Positions 34,678-43,603 are shown, counted from the first letter of the stretch. The stretch is 64,000 nucleotides of DNA from Chryseobacterium ginsenosidimutans (GCF_030823405.1 NZ_JAUSXC010000001.1:1471001-1535000), one strand, 5' to 3'. Made by a program: numbers and translations. The notes: generated from the letters alone by a model not told the origin.

Positions 34678-35790
34678 ATGGAGATTTATTTTTTTACAAT
34701 ATTTTTCTTAATGTTTTTTTCTATCGTAGAGATAAATCTTAAAGATGTAAAAGGATCTAATATCTTGCTAAACACTTTAAAGTTTTTAAGTTTTGTGATA
34801 TTGGTAACTCAAATGGGTCTTAGATGGGAAACTGGAACGGACTGGACTCCCTATCTGAATCATTATGAGAATTTTAGAAATGAAAAGAGATGGATAGGAT
34901 ACAATGACCAATTAGAGTTGGGGTACGATTTTTTTGCACATTTTTTTTATAATTATCTTTACGGATATTCAATCTTTCTTTTTACAAATGCATTAATTTT
35001 TTATCTATTGATCTTTAAGGCTTTAGATTTTTTTTCAAAATATTTTTTTATTACGTTACTTGTATTTTATTGCTTATTTATGGGTAATCTTGGCACTAAT
35101 AGGCAGCTAATTGCATTAGCTCTGGGATTATATTCATTAACATTTTTATTTAAAAAGCAGTACATATATTATTTTTTATTAATATTTATTGGATATTTTT
35201 TTCATGCCACTTCTTTGATTTTTATTTTCTTCTTCTTTATTAATAGAGAATTCAAAGGGTACTTACTTTTAGCATTATTATTAGGAGCAATAGTAATAGG
35301 CTATTCTTCTATTCCGATATATATATTTGGAATAGCTGGCGGTATTAGCGAAGACGCAAGTAAAAAAGCAGAGTTATATGTAAAAGCAGCTGAGAAAGAA
35401 ACCGCTATATTGTCAATATTTGGTCTTTTGAAAAGATTGTTTTTTTTATTTATTTTTTATATTGTCAGAAATAAATTGCAGGAAAAAATTCCTCAGTATA
35501 ATTTGATTTTTAACGGATATTTTTTGGGCATACTTTTTTATTTTATATTTAGTAGATCCTTGTTAGTAATGATAAGTAGAGGAAGTTTGTATTTCAATGC
35601 AATGGAGCCACTTCTTATAGGATTTCTTCTTTTACTGGTAGAGGATAAGAAAAAAAGAATGATATTAATAATTCCTTTATTTATTATTGCACTTATTGAC
35701 TTTAATCAATCAACAGGTGCTTACAAAGATCTCTTTGATCCCTATAAAGGAATATTTTATAATATAAATTATCGTAGACTTATTTATTAA
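34678..35790 (+). CDS. EpsG-family polysaccharide polymerase (Wzy-like), first copy
   Basis: Polytopic inner-membrane protein (370 aa, about ten hydrophobic segments) of the EpsG/Wzy type, predicted to link repeat units in the periplasm. The family signature is clear: LRWETGTDWTPYLNHYENF, QLELGYDFF, GTNRQLIALALGLYS and GYFFHATSLIF. The next gene is a second member of the same family with the same motif order. The start is 1 nt after the previous stop. Confidence 0.87.
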   Translation: MEIYFFTIFFLMFFSIVEINLKDVKGSNILLNTLKFLSFVILVTQMGLRWETGTDWTPYLNHYENFRNEKRWIGYNDQLELGYDFFAHFFYNYLYGYSIFLFTNALIFYLLIFKALDFFSKYFFITLLVFYCLFMGNLGTNRQLIALALGLYSLTFLFKKQYIYYFLLIFIGYFFHATSLIFIFFFFINREFKGYLLLALLLGAIVIGYSSIPIYIFGIAGGISEDASKKAELYVKAAEKETAILSIFGLLKRLFFLFIFYIVRNKLQEKIPQYNLIFNGYFLGILFYFIFSRSLLVMISRGSLYFNAMEPLLIGFLLLLVEDKKKRMILIIPLFIIALIDFNQSTGAYKDLFDPYKGIFYNINYRRLIY

Positions 35791-35817
35791 TAATTAGTAG
35801 GTAATGTTAGAATATCA

Positions 35818-36927
35818 GTGTTTTTTGAACCAATAAGTAAAGAATCATTAATGATACCAATATTTATAATTCTTTTGTTAGGCTTTTCTTTTATTAATGA
35901 TAAATTATTAGCTACTCAAAAAACAATTATTTTCATTTTCTGCTTATTCTTCTGGTGGTTTTTAGAAAGTTTCAGATGGGAAAGCGGAACAGACTTTTAT
36001 AACTACTATAATAACTTCAATGGTTTACAGGCTAAAGATATTTCGGCAGATAGATTTGAACTTGGGTATAATCTTTTGGTAATCTTTTGCAGAGATTATT
36101 TAAAATTTACATTCTATATTTTCAATTCGGTTTATTATGCGGTAATATTTTTACTGTATTTTTTTTCGGTCAAGAAAATCACTAATCATCCTATATTATT
36201 TTTATTTATTTTCTTTTGCTTTTCTGTTGGCTTGATGGGAAGTAGCAGACAGCTAATGGCAGTTTCTATAATGTTTTTTGCAAGTATATACTTTTTGGAA
36301 AAAAAGAAACTGATTTTTATTTTATGTATTCTTTTTGCGTCTTTCTTCCATAGAACAATAATAGTTTGTTTAATTTTTGTACTGTTTAATATTAATATCA
36401 AATATAAATATTGGCTTTGTATAATCACATTTGCCATTATTATACAAATTAGCGGCTTAAATATGCTAATAATGAAAAAGATGATGTTACTTTTACCTGA
36501 GGAGTTTTCCGAAAGATTTTATGGATATTTAGCAATACCTTCACCGACAAGTATTGATTTGAAAATTTATTTACTCGGTATATTCAGACGTTTACTGCCA
36601 ATAGTACTATTCTTCATATATAAAAACAAAATTAGGGAAGTTGTTGCAGATAATATACTGCAATATATCCTGAATATTCTGTTTTTTTCAATGTTTGCCT
36701 ATATAATGTTGTCTTTCAATTTTACATTCATAATATCCAGGATTAGTATTTATTTTAATATCTTTGAGGCTCTTTTTTATGTATGGCTGATCTCCGTATT
36801 TATCAAAGAAAAAAAATATGGATACGTTTTTGGTTTAGTATTGTTTTTTCTTGTGTTATGCATTAAAAGTATTATGTACTATCCTCAACAGTTTCTGCCT
36901 TATAAAACTATATTTTTTACCATGTAA
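35818..36927 (+). CDS. EpsG-family polysaccharide polymerase (Wzy-like), second copy
   Basis: A 369-aa polytopic membrane protein with the EpsG signature order: FRWESGTDFYNYYNNF, RFELGYNLL, GSSRQLMAVSIMFFAS and ASFFHRTIIVC. It matches the preceding gene motif by motif but is clearly diverged. The start is a GTG at 35818; an in-frame ATG at 35851 (MIPIFIILLLG) is an alternative and would begin right at the first membrane helix. Having two polymerase-like genes in tandem is unusual. Confidence 0.82.
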   Translation: MFFEPISKESLMIPIFIILLLGFSFINDKLLATQKTIIFIFCLFFWWFLESFRWESGTDFYNYYNNFNGLQAKDISADRFELGYNLLVIFCRDYLKFTFYIFNSVYYAVIFLLYFFSVKKITNHPILFLFIFFCFSVGLMGSSRQLMAVSIMFFASIYFLEKKKLIFILCILFASFFHRTIIVCLIFVLFNINIKYKYWLCIITFAIIIQISGLNMLIMKKMMLLLPEEFSERFYGYLAIPSPTSIDLKIYLLGIFRRLLPIVLFFIYKNKIREVVADNILQYILNILFFSMFAYIMLSFNFTFIISRISIYFNIFEALFYVWLISVFIKEKKYGYVFGLVLFFLVLCIKSIMYYPQQFLPYKTIFFTM

Positions 36928-36930
36928 ATT

Positions 36931-37917
36931 ATGGAAATTCATTTTTTTGAAAGAAATCCAGCAGAGGGACAAATTAGCATAGAAAAGCTTTTTTCTGTTA
37001 TCAAGAAACAATTGAACAGGAAAAGTTTCACTTATAAAACATTTATTAATCCTTTTACTCTTTCAAAATTTTTTAAAACACTTGTTTATTTTAAAAAAAA
37101 TCAGGGAGAAATCAATCATATTACTGGAGATATACATTGGGTTTCATTAGTTTTAGATTCTAAAAAAACAGTACTTACTGTTCATGATTTATCAGGATTA
37201 TACCAATATAAAGGAATAAAGAAGTGGCTATATTATTTATTATGGATATATTTTCCTTTGAAAAAATTAAAATATATAACTGTAATTTCCGAAAAAACAA
37301 AACTGGAGATCTTAAAGCTATTACCTTCTGTAGCAGATAAAATTCAGGTAATTCCAAATTGCATTACAATTGATATTTTACCTTTTGATTTAAAACGATA
37401 CAACACTACTCCTAAAATTCTTATTGTAGGGACAAGATCTAATAAAAATATCGAAAGAGTTTTACAAGCTTCCAAAAATCTTAATATTGAACTTACAATT
37501 GTAGGTAAACTGGAAACTACCCAAGTTGAAATATTAAAAAAAAATAATCATCATTACACTAATTATGTTAATATTTCAGAAGATAGTCTGAAAATGTTGT
37601 ATGATGAAAATGACATATTATGTTTTCCATCTTTGTATGAGGGTTTTGGATTGCCAATATTAGAAGCGCAGGCTAGAAACTGTGTTGTAATTACTTCTGA
37701 TATTTCACCAATGAATGATGTTGCGGGAATAGGGGCATTATTTGTAGACCCTTATAATACGGAAGAGATCAGAAATTCGATTATAAAGATTATATCGAAT
37801 GATGATATAAAAAAAGAACTGATTCTAAAAGGACATAAAAATGTAAAAAAATATAGTCCGGAAATAGTAGTAAAGCAGTATATTGCTTTGTACCAAAAAA
37901 TTCTAGCTGCAAAATGA
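36931..37917 (+). CDS. Glycosyltransferase family 4
   Basis: GT-B transferase of 328 aa. The N-terminal domain includes INHITGDIHWVSLVL and TVLTVHDLSGLYQ. The donor-binding domain has KILIVGTRSNKNIERVLQA, the classic LCFPSLYEGFGLPILEAQAR (E-x7-E) and VDPYNTEEIRNSIIKI. The GDxHW/VHDL features resemble mannosyl- or rhamnosyltransferases, but the sugar cannot be assigned. It overlaps the next gene by 4 nt. Confidence 0.9.
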   Translation: MEIHFFERNPAEGQISIEKLFSVIKKQLNRKSFTYKTFINPFTLSKFFKTLVYFKKNQGEINHITGDIHWVSLVLDSKKTVLTVHDLSGLYQYKGIKKWLYYLLWIYFPLKKLKYITVISEKTKLEILKLLPSVADKIQVIPNCITIDILPFDLKRYNTTPKILIVGTRSNKNIERVLQASKNLNIELTIVGKLETTQVEILKKNNHHYTNYVNISEDSLKMLYDENDILCFPSLYEGFGLPILEAQARNCVVITSDISPMNDVAGIGALFVDPYNTEEIRNSIIKIISNDDIKKELILKGHKNVKKYSPEIVVKQYIALYQKILAAK

Positions 37918-38918
37918 TTCTTCTTGATGCAATATATATAAATAACAGTGGTGGCAAGGTTTTATTAGACTATCTCATTACTGAATTAGAACAAACTGAC
38001 AAACAAGTTTTTTATCTTTTGGATTTTAGAATTAAAGATGAAGGTTTAAAAATAAAAGCAACTAATAATGTTGTTTACTTACAAGCTTCACTGATGAAGA
38101 GACGCACTTTTTATAAAGAAAACAAAAACAATTTTTCTTCAATCCTGTGTTTTGGTAATCTACCTCCGAATATTAGAACTACTGCTAAAGTATATACTTA
38201 TTTTCATCAGTTACTTTTTATTGATTTGCCCAAAGAAATGTCTTTTATAAAGAAAAAAATGTATTATTTTAAAACTGCTATACTTAATAGTTTTAAAAAA
38301 AATACAGATTATTGGGTCGTACAGACAGACTTAGTTAAAGAAAAGCTTTCCCGAAAATATAAAATACCTGAAAACAGTATTCTGACAATGCCATTTTATC
38401 CTCCATTTAATTCAAATATTGTTTTACCTAAAAAAGAATATCAATATATTTATGTAAGCAACGTAACTGCTCATAAAAACCATGAAAGGTTAATAAAAGC
38501 ATTTGTTAAGTTTTATGATATTCATAAAAAAGGAAAACTTATTTTGACTATTCCATCTTACGCAGAAGAAATTTTAAAGATGATTAATGTAATGCAAAAG
38601 GAAGGGTATCCAATTGAAAATGTGGGATTTGTAGATAGAGAAAGTTTGCAAAGATTATATGCAGAATCAGAATACCATATCTTTCCTTCCCTTTCAGAAA
38701 GTTTCGGTTTGGGGCTCGTAGAAGCTATTGAAAATGGCTGTAAAATTATTGGTGCAGATTTACCTTACACATACGCGGTATGTGAACCCTCAATTATTTT
38801 TAATCCTTATGAAGAAAAAAGTATAATTGATGCTTTTTTATTATCTTTCAGAAATAATATTAAGCCATCTACAAATAAAATTACAAATGATGTTAAACAA
38901 TTAATTACCCTCTTATGA
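37914..38918 (+). CDS. Glycosyltransferase family 4-like
   Basis: A 334-aa GT-B protein. The N-terminal half begins MILLDAIYINNSGGKVLLDY. The donor domain has YIYVSNVTAHKNHERLIKAF and the E-x7-E stretch HIFPSLSESFGLGLVEAIEN followed by GCKIIGADLPYTYAV. The last 13 codons (KITNDVKQLITLL) and the following gene start are duplicated 121 nt downstream. The original junction probably overlapped the fnlA-like start by 4 nt (TTATGA), an arrangement preserved in both copies. Confidence 0.87.
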   Translation: MILLDAIYINNSGGKVLLDYLITELEQTDKQVFYLLDFRIKDEGLKIKATNNVVYLQASLMKRRTFYKENKNNFSSILCFGNLPPNIRTTAKVYTYFHQLLFIDLPKEMSFIKKKMYYFKTAILNSFKKNTDYWVVQTDLVKEKLSRKYKIPENSILTMPFYPPFNSNIVLPKKEYQYIYVSNVTAHKNHERLIKAFVKFYDIHKKGKLILTIPSYAEEILKMINVMQKEGYPIENVGFVDRESLQRLYAESEYHIFPSLSESFGLGLVEAIENGCKIIGADLPYTYAVCEPSIIFNPYEEKSIIDAFLLSFRNNIKPSTNKITNDVKQLITLL

Positions 38919-39112
38919 AAACACAAAAAAAAGTCCTTCCTATTAAAGAAGGCGCATGTTCATTTGGAACAGCCGGTTTAAAAAAAATTATAAAAATAAG
39001 ATCACAAATGATGCTCAACAATTAATAACCCTCTTATGAAAACACAAAATAAAACCCTCCTTATTACAGGAGGAACAGGTTCATTTGGGACAGCTGTTTT
39101 AAGAAGATTCGT
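38871..39112 (+). repeat. Imperfect 121-bp tandem duplication across the glycosyltransferase/fnlA junction
   Basis: Copy 1 (38871-38991) and copy 2 (38992-39112) align without gaps at a constant 121-nt offset. Each holds the last 13 codons of the glycosyltransferase (KITND..QLITLL), the stop/start overlap TTATGA and the first 25 or so codons of the dehydratase. Copy 1 carries about 20% substitutions in the dehydratase part. Its reading frame from 38915 (MKTQKKVLPIKEG) stops at 39023-39025 after 36 codons. Copy 2 leads into the intact gene. Confidence 0.9.
38915..39025 (+). pseudogene. Truncated duplicate of the fnlA-like 5' end
   Basis: A 36-codon frame reads MKTQKKVLPIKEGACSFGTA against MKTQNKTLLITGGTGSFGTA of the intact gene. 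The NAD-binding TGGTGSFG has become KEGACSFG, so it cannot be functional. It is the left copy of the tandem duplication. Confidence 0.75.
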
Positions 39113-40040
39113 AAATTCAGATGAGTTTAAAGAAATTCGTATTTTCTCACGAGATGAGAAAAAGCAGGATGATATGCGTAATTTCTATAAAAATGATAAA
39201 ATAAAATATTATATAGGGGATGTCAGAGATTATAATAGCGTCGATTATGCTTTGAAAGACGTTGATTATGTTTTCCATGCCGCTGCTTTAAAACAGGTTC
39301 CTTCGTGTGAGTTTTTCCCAATGCAGGCTGTAAAAACTAATATTGAGGGCACTCAGAATGTTATCCGTGCAGCAGCAGCTAACGGTGTAAAAAAAGTTAT
39401 TTGCCTGTCTACAGATAAAGCAGCTTATCCAATTAATGCAATGGGGATTTCTAAAGCTATGATGGAAAAAGTAGCAGTTGCAGAAGCAAGAAACCTGAAA
39501 GATACGATAGTTTGTTTAACCCGTTATGGAAATGTTATGGCATCACGGGGTTCAGTAATTCCATTATTTTTAAGCCAAATAGAAAATAATGAAGATATAA
39601 CCATTACAGACCCTAATATGACACGCTTTTTAATGTCATTGGATGAAGCTGTCGAATTGGTATTATTTGCATTTGAACACGCCAAGCCTGGGGATTTGTT
39701 TGTTAATAAGGCACCTGCCGCAACAATCGGAGATTTGGCAAAAGCAGTTTTAGAGCTTAAAAACGCTAATAATAATATAAAAATTATAGGAACAAGACAC
39801 GGTGAGAAGCTATACGAAACTCTTTGTACAAGAGAGGAAATGATAAATGCGGAAGACATGGGAGATTTTTACAGAATACCGGCAGATAATAGGGATCTTA
39901 ATTATGCTAAATATTTTTCTGAAGGTAATAAGATCGAAAAATCAATAAAAGATTATAATTCTCATAATGCCAAAAGGGAAGATGTAGAAGGAGTAAAAGT
40001 ATTGTTAAAAAAATTAGATCTTTTTTCAAAACTAAAATAA
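39036..40040 (+). CDS. fnlA: UDP-GlcNAc 4,6-dehydratase / 5-epimerase of the L-FucNAc pathway (FnlA/CapE-like)
   Basis: First enzyme of UDP-N-acetyl-L-fucosamine synthesis: it converts UDP-GlcNAc to a UDP-4-keto-6-deoxy sugar with C5 inversion. The soluble 334-aa SDR carries LLITGGTGSFGTAVL (residues 8-22), the active-site stretch STDKAAYPINAMGISKAMME (Met-x3-Lys) and TRYGNVMASRGSVIPLF. The C-terminal TRHGEKLYETL is typical of the soluble FlaA1/CapE group. Unlike the membrane-bound enzyme at the left end of the locus it has no transmembrane domain. The next four genes complete the L-FucNAc pathway. Confidence 0.92.
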   Translation: MKTQNKTLLITGGTGSFGTAVLRRFVNSDEFKEIRIFSRDEKKQDDMRNFYKNDKIKYYIGDVRDYNSVDYALKDVDYVFHAAALKQVPSCEFFPMQAVKTNIEGTQNVIRAAAANGVKKVICLSTDKAAYPINAMGISKAMMEKVAVAEARNLKDTIVCLTRYGNVMASRGSVIPLFLSQIENNEDITITDPNMTRFLMSLDEAVELVLFAFEHAKPGDLFVNKAPAATIGDLAKAVLELKNANNNIKIIGTRHGEKLYETLCTREEMINAEDMGDFYRIPADNRDLNYAKYFSEGNKIEKSIKDYNSHNAKREDVEGVKVLLKKLDLFSKLK

Positions 40041-40441
40041 TGCATACCGTATCAGGAGGTTTTCATAAAGATGAAAGAGGAGTGGTTTTCTTTAATAATT
40101 CATTAGACTTTGCCCTTGCAAAAAGAATGTATATCATTGAAAATAAAGATATCAATACTTTCAGAGCGTGGCAGGGGTATAAAATTGAAAACGGATGGTT
40201 TGTTGCACAAGGAACATTTGAAATAAAATTAGTGAAAATTGATGATTTTGAAAATCCTTCGTTTGATTTGGAGATTCAAAGCTTCATTATTAATGGTAAT
40301 TCCTTATTTGTTGAAAAAGGATACGCCTCGTCAATACACGCACTAGAATCAAATTCTAAATTAATCGTTTTTTCTGATTATCAGTTACCAGAAGTAAAGA
40401 CGATTATAAATTTGATTCTCAAAAATGAAAAACATAAATAA
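40040..40441 (+). CDS. Stand-alone cupin sugar epimerase-like protein (WxcM/CapF C-domain type)
   Basis: A 133-aa single-domain cupin (HTVSGGFHKDERGVVFFNN, then RMYIIENKDINTFRAWQG, QGTFEIKLVKIDDF and FVEKGYASSIHAL). Such proteins are annotated as sugar epimerases or WxcM-like. In S. aureus CapF, a C-terminal cupin fused to the reductase performs C3 epimerisation in the L-FucNAc pathway. Here the reductase gene downstream has no cupin, so this protein may supply that step; this is an inference from context. It starts in the fnlA stop codon (TAATG). Confidence 0.78.
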   Translation: MHTVSGGFHKDERGVVFFNNSLDFALAKRMYIIENKDINTFRAWQGYKIENGWFVAQGTFEIKLVKIDDFENPSFDLEIQSFIINGNSLFVEKGYASSIHALESNSKLIVFSDYQLPEVKTIINLILKNEKHK

Positions 40442-40444
40442 AAA

Positions 40445-41566
40445 ATGAAAAAATTAAAAGTAGTAACAATATTAGGTACAAGGCCGGAAATTATCCGCTT
40501 GACAGAATGTATAAAAAAGTGTGACCACTATTTCGAGCATATTTTAATACACACTGGTCAAAATTATGATTATGAGCTTAATGAAATATTCTTTGAAGAT
40601 TTAGAACTTCGCAAACCTGACTATTTTCTTAATGTTGCTGGAAATCATTTAGGAGAAACAATTGGTAATGTAATTTCTAAATCCTACGAAATTCTGTCTC
40701 AGGAAAAACCTGATGCATTATTGGTTTTAGGCGACACCAATAGCGTATTAAGCACTATTGCTGCAAAAAGACTTAAAATTCCTATTTTCCATATGGAAGC
40801 AGGAAACAGATGTTTTGATCAGAATGTTCCAGAAGAAATTAACAGAAAAATTTCAGATCACATCAGTGATATCAACCTTACTTATACGGAAAACAGCAGA
40901 AGATATTTATTAAGTGAAGGCTTCCGTAAAGATCATGTATTTGTTACAGGTTCTCCTCTAAGAGAGGTTTTAGATAAATATCAGGATAAGATCCAGCAAA
41001 GTGATGTTATTCAACGCTTAAATATAAAAGAAAATAATTTTATTGTTGTAAGTGCACACAGGGAAGAAAATATAGATTTGGAAAATAATTTTGAAATTTT
41101 GGTAGAATCCATTAATGCAGTAGCAGAGAAATACCAAATGCCAATAATATTTTCGACACATCCACGCACAAAAAATAGGATTGAAAAAAATAATATCAAT
41201 TTTCATCCTTTAATTCAAAATGTAGCCCCTTTAGGATTCTTTGATTATGTCAAGTTACAAAGCAAATCTTTTATTGTTCTTTCCGATAGCGGAACCATCA
41301 GTGAAGAGTCTGCGATGATGGGCTTTCCCGCAGTGAGTATAAGAACAAGCACAGAAAGACCTGAAGCTATTGATGCCGGAACTATTGTTTTGGGAGGAAT
41401 TTCTAAAAACCAGATGTTAAATGCCATTGAAGTTTCAAAAGGTTTATTTGATTCAAATATTGTTTTGCCATTTGAATATGAAGTGAAAAATACTTCTGAT
41501 CGTGTAATTAAAGCAATTCAAAGCTATTCTGCAATTGTTAATAAAGTAATCTGGGACAAGAAATGA
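40445..41566 (+). CDS. fnlC: Non-hydrolysing UDP-N-acetylglucosamine 2-epimerase (FnlC/CapG/WecB family)
   Basis: GT-B-fold epimerase, 373 aa. Family hallmarks are VTILGTRPEIIRLTECI, HTGQNYDYELNEIFF, VLGDTNSVLSTIAA, FHMEAGNRCFDQNVPEEINR, the catalytic VSAHREENID and VLSDSGTISEESAMMGFPAV. In the FnlABC/CapEFG order it makes UDP-L-FucNAc from the UDP-L-talosamine-type intermediate. WecB (UDP-ManNAc) is the alternative reading, but the position between the cupin and the reductase genes favours FnlC. Confidence 0.92.
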   Translation: MKKLKVVTILGTRPEIIRLTECIKKCDHYFEHILIHTGQNYDYELNEIFFEDLELRKPDYFLNVAGNHLGETIGNVISKSYEILSQEKPDALLVLGDTNSVLSTIAAKRLKIPIFHMEAGNRCFDQNVPEEINRKISDHISDINLTYTENSRRYLLSEGFRKDHVFVTGSPLREVLDKYQDKIQQSDVIQRLNIKENNFIVVSAHREENIDLENNFEILVESINAVAEKYQMPIIFSTHPRTKNRIEKNNINFHPLIQNVAPLGFFDYVKLQSKSFIVLSDSGTISEESAMMGFPAVSIRTSTERPEAIDAGTIVLGGISKNQMLNAIEVSKGLFDSNIVLPFEYEVKNTSDRVIKAIQSYSAIVNKVIWDKK

Positions 41567-42411
41567 AAAAAATACTTGTGATAGGTGTCAAAGGAATGGC
41601 GGGGCATGTAATATATAATTATCTTAATAAAAATAAAGATTATAAGGTATATGGTGTCGCAAGAAATATTGTTGAAACCGAGAAAGAATTTTCGTTGGAT
41701 GTTTCTGATACTATAAGACTGAAAAAAATAATTGCAGATAACGATTTTAATTTTGTTATTAATTGTATAGGAATTCTCAATAAAGATGCAGAAGACAATC
41801 CGTCGAAAGCTGTTTGGTTTAACAGTTATTTCCCTCATTTCTTAGAGGAAATAACGGAGAATTTAAAAACTACGATCATCCATATTAGTACAGATTGTGT
41901 TTTTAATGGTAAGCGTGGACAATATAAAGAAGATGATTTTAAAGACGGTGATGGGTTTTATGCTCAATCCAAGGCTTTAGGAGAGATTATTAATGCTAAA
42001 GATCTTACCATAAGAACTTCTATTGTTGGCCCAGAACTTAATACAAATGGTATAGGTCTATTTCAGTGGTTTATGAAACAATCGGGTGAGATTAATGGAT
42101 ATACATCTGCTTATTGGAGTGGTGTTACAACAATAGAGCTGGCTAAGGCGATACAGTTTATCATAGAAAATCCAGTACATGGGTTGGTGCATCTTACCAA
42201 TGGTATTCCTATTAATAAATACGATCTTATTACTATGTTTAAAGAAATATGGGATAAGAATGACATAACAATTAGCCCGTATTATGGTAAAGTTGTAGAC
42301 AAATCTTTAGTGAAATCGGATATTTTAGATTATGAAGTTCCGGGATACATGGAAATGCTGAAGGAACAAAAAGACTGGATGGCAGAATTTTCTAATTTTT
42401 ATACTTACTGA
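41563..42411 (+). CDS. fnlB: NAD(P)-dependent reductase of the L-FucNAc pathway (FnlB/CapF N-domain, RmlD-like)
   Basis: SDR-type reductase (282 aa) of the RmlD group: KILVIGVKGMAGHVIYNYL (glycine loop), VINCIGILNKDAEDNP, IHISTDCVFNGKRGQYKEDD and a tyrosine in GFYAQSKALGE (Tyr-x3-Lys). It should reduce the 4-keto group after epimerisation. The protein ends where the reductase fold ends; the cupin domain fused in S. aureus CapF is missing and may be the separate gene at 40040-40441. It overlaps the epimerase gene by 4 nt. Confidence 0.87.
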   Translation: MKKILVIGVKGMAGHVIYNYLNKNKDYKVYGVARNIVETEKEFSLDVSDTIRLKKIIADNDFNFVINCIGILNKDAEDNPSKAVWFNSYFPHFLEEITENLKTTIIHISTDCVFNGKRGQYKEDDFKDGDGFYAQSKALGEIINAKDLTIRTSIVGPELNTNGIGLFQWFMKQSGEINGYTSAYWSGVTTIELAKAIQFIIENPVHGLVHLTNGIPINKYDLITMFKEIWDKNDITISPYYGKVVDKSLVKSDILDYEVPGYMEMLKEQKDWMAEFSNFYTY

Positions 42412-42412
42412 T

Positions 42413-43603
42413 TTGGATATTTTATTTGTCTTTTTTACATTACCACACTTATCACAGTCGTCAATGTACAGTGATATGGTTAACGTTTTTGAGAAAAACG
42501 GCCATAAGGTTTTCCCAATGGCACCAATTAACGGTGAAGAGAATGAATCATTTATTTCTAATGAAAACGGAATTGATGTGTTGAGAACAAAAACAATAGA
42601 TGTTTTTAGTAAGAATAAATTCAAAAAAGGATTTGCTAATATTTTACTTCCCTATCAGTTTAAGAAAAGCTACGATAAATTTTGGAAAAACCATAAAATA
42701 GATTTAGTGATTGTAGCTACTCCTTCAGTAATGTTTGCGGATTTTATCTTTTATTTGAAAAAGAATACCCAGGCAAAAGTCTTATTGATGCAGAAGGATA
42801 TTTTTCCTCAAAATGCAGTGGATTTAGGATATATGAAAAAAGATAGTTTTATATATAATTTTTTTAAGAAAAATGAAGTAAAGCTTCTTTCTATTGTGGA
42901 TGTCGTTGGTTGTACATCACATGGGAATATTAGTTATTTGTTAAAAAATTATGATTTTCTTGACGAAAAAAAAGTGAAAATCTTGTACAATAGTACCAAT
43001 TTACTTGAGTTATCTTCAGATCAGAGTATTAGATCAAAATATAGGCTGGACAATAACTTCGTGGTAGCTTTTGGAGGGAATTTAGGTAAGCCTCAACAGT
43101 TGGAAAATGTACTTGCACTTGCAAAAAGATGCTCAGTTTATCATGATGTCCGGTTTCTTATTATAGGAACTGGTACAGAAGTTGAGGCGTTGAGAAAAGA
43201 AATATTTAAACTAGAATTAAATAATATACAGTTTATCAATAAAGTTCCCCGAGAAGATTATTTTCGGCTATTGGCATGTTGCAATATAGGTTTAATAAGT
43301 CTGCATCAGAATTTTACGGTTCCCAATACACCGATGAAGCTTAATGATTATTTAAATGCTGAGATTCCCGTTTTGGCTTCTATTGATAGAAATAATGATC
43401 TGGGAATTCTTTTAGAGAAATATAATATGGGTAAATTTGCTTATGCGGATTCTCCTGAAGATTTATTTTCAGCTTTTAAAGAATTATATGAAGATCGATC
43501 CAAATGTATTGAATTAGGAAAGAATGGTAAACAATTCTGCTTAGAAAATCTCTCATCTGATAAATCGTATGAAACTATATTAGAAATAATTAAAAGTGTA
43601 TAA
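42413..43603 (+). CDS. Glycosyltransferase family 4, WbuB/CapL-like (candidate L-FucNAc transferase)
   Basis: GT-B transferase of 396 aa. The N-terminus reads DILFVFFTLPHLSQSSMYSD, the middle MQKDIFPQNAVDLGYM, and the donor domain FVVAFGGNLGKPQQLENVL and NIGLISLHQNFTVPNTPMK. The KDIFPQNAV..LG block is characteristic of WbuB-type transferases that follow fnlABC genes and add L-FucNAc. The only start codon that keeps the first strand is a TTG at 42413, 1 nt after the previous stop; ATG is absent. Its stop overlaps the sugar-transferase start by 8 nt. Confidence 0.85.
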   Translation: MDILFVFFTLPHLSQSSMYSDMVNVFEKNGHKVFPMAPINGEENESFISNENGIDVLRTKTIDVFSKNKFKKGFANILLPYQFKKSYDKFWKNHKIDLVIVATPSVMFADFIFYLKKNTQAKVLLMQKDIFPQNAVDLGYMKKDSFIYNFFKKNEVKLLSIVDVVGCTSHGNISYLLKNYDFLDEKKVKILYNSTNLLELSSDQSIRSKYRLDNNFVVAFGGNLGKPQQLENVLALAKRCSVYHDVRFLIIGTGTEVEALRKEIFKLELNNIQFINKVPREDYFRLLACCNIGLISLHQNFTVPNTPMKLNDYLNAEIPVLASIDRNNDLGILLEKYNMGKFAYADSPEDLFSAFKELYEDRSKCIELGKNGKQFCLENLSSDKSYETILEIIKSV

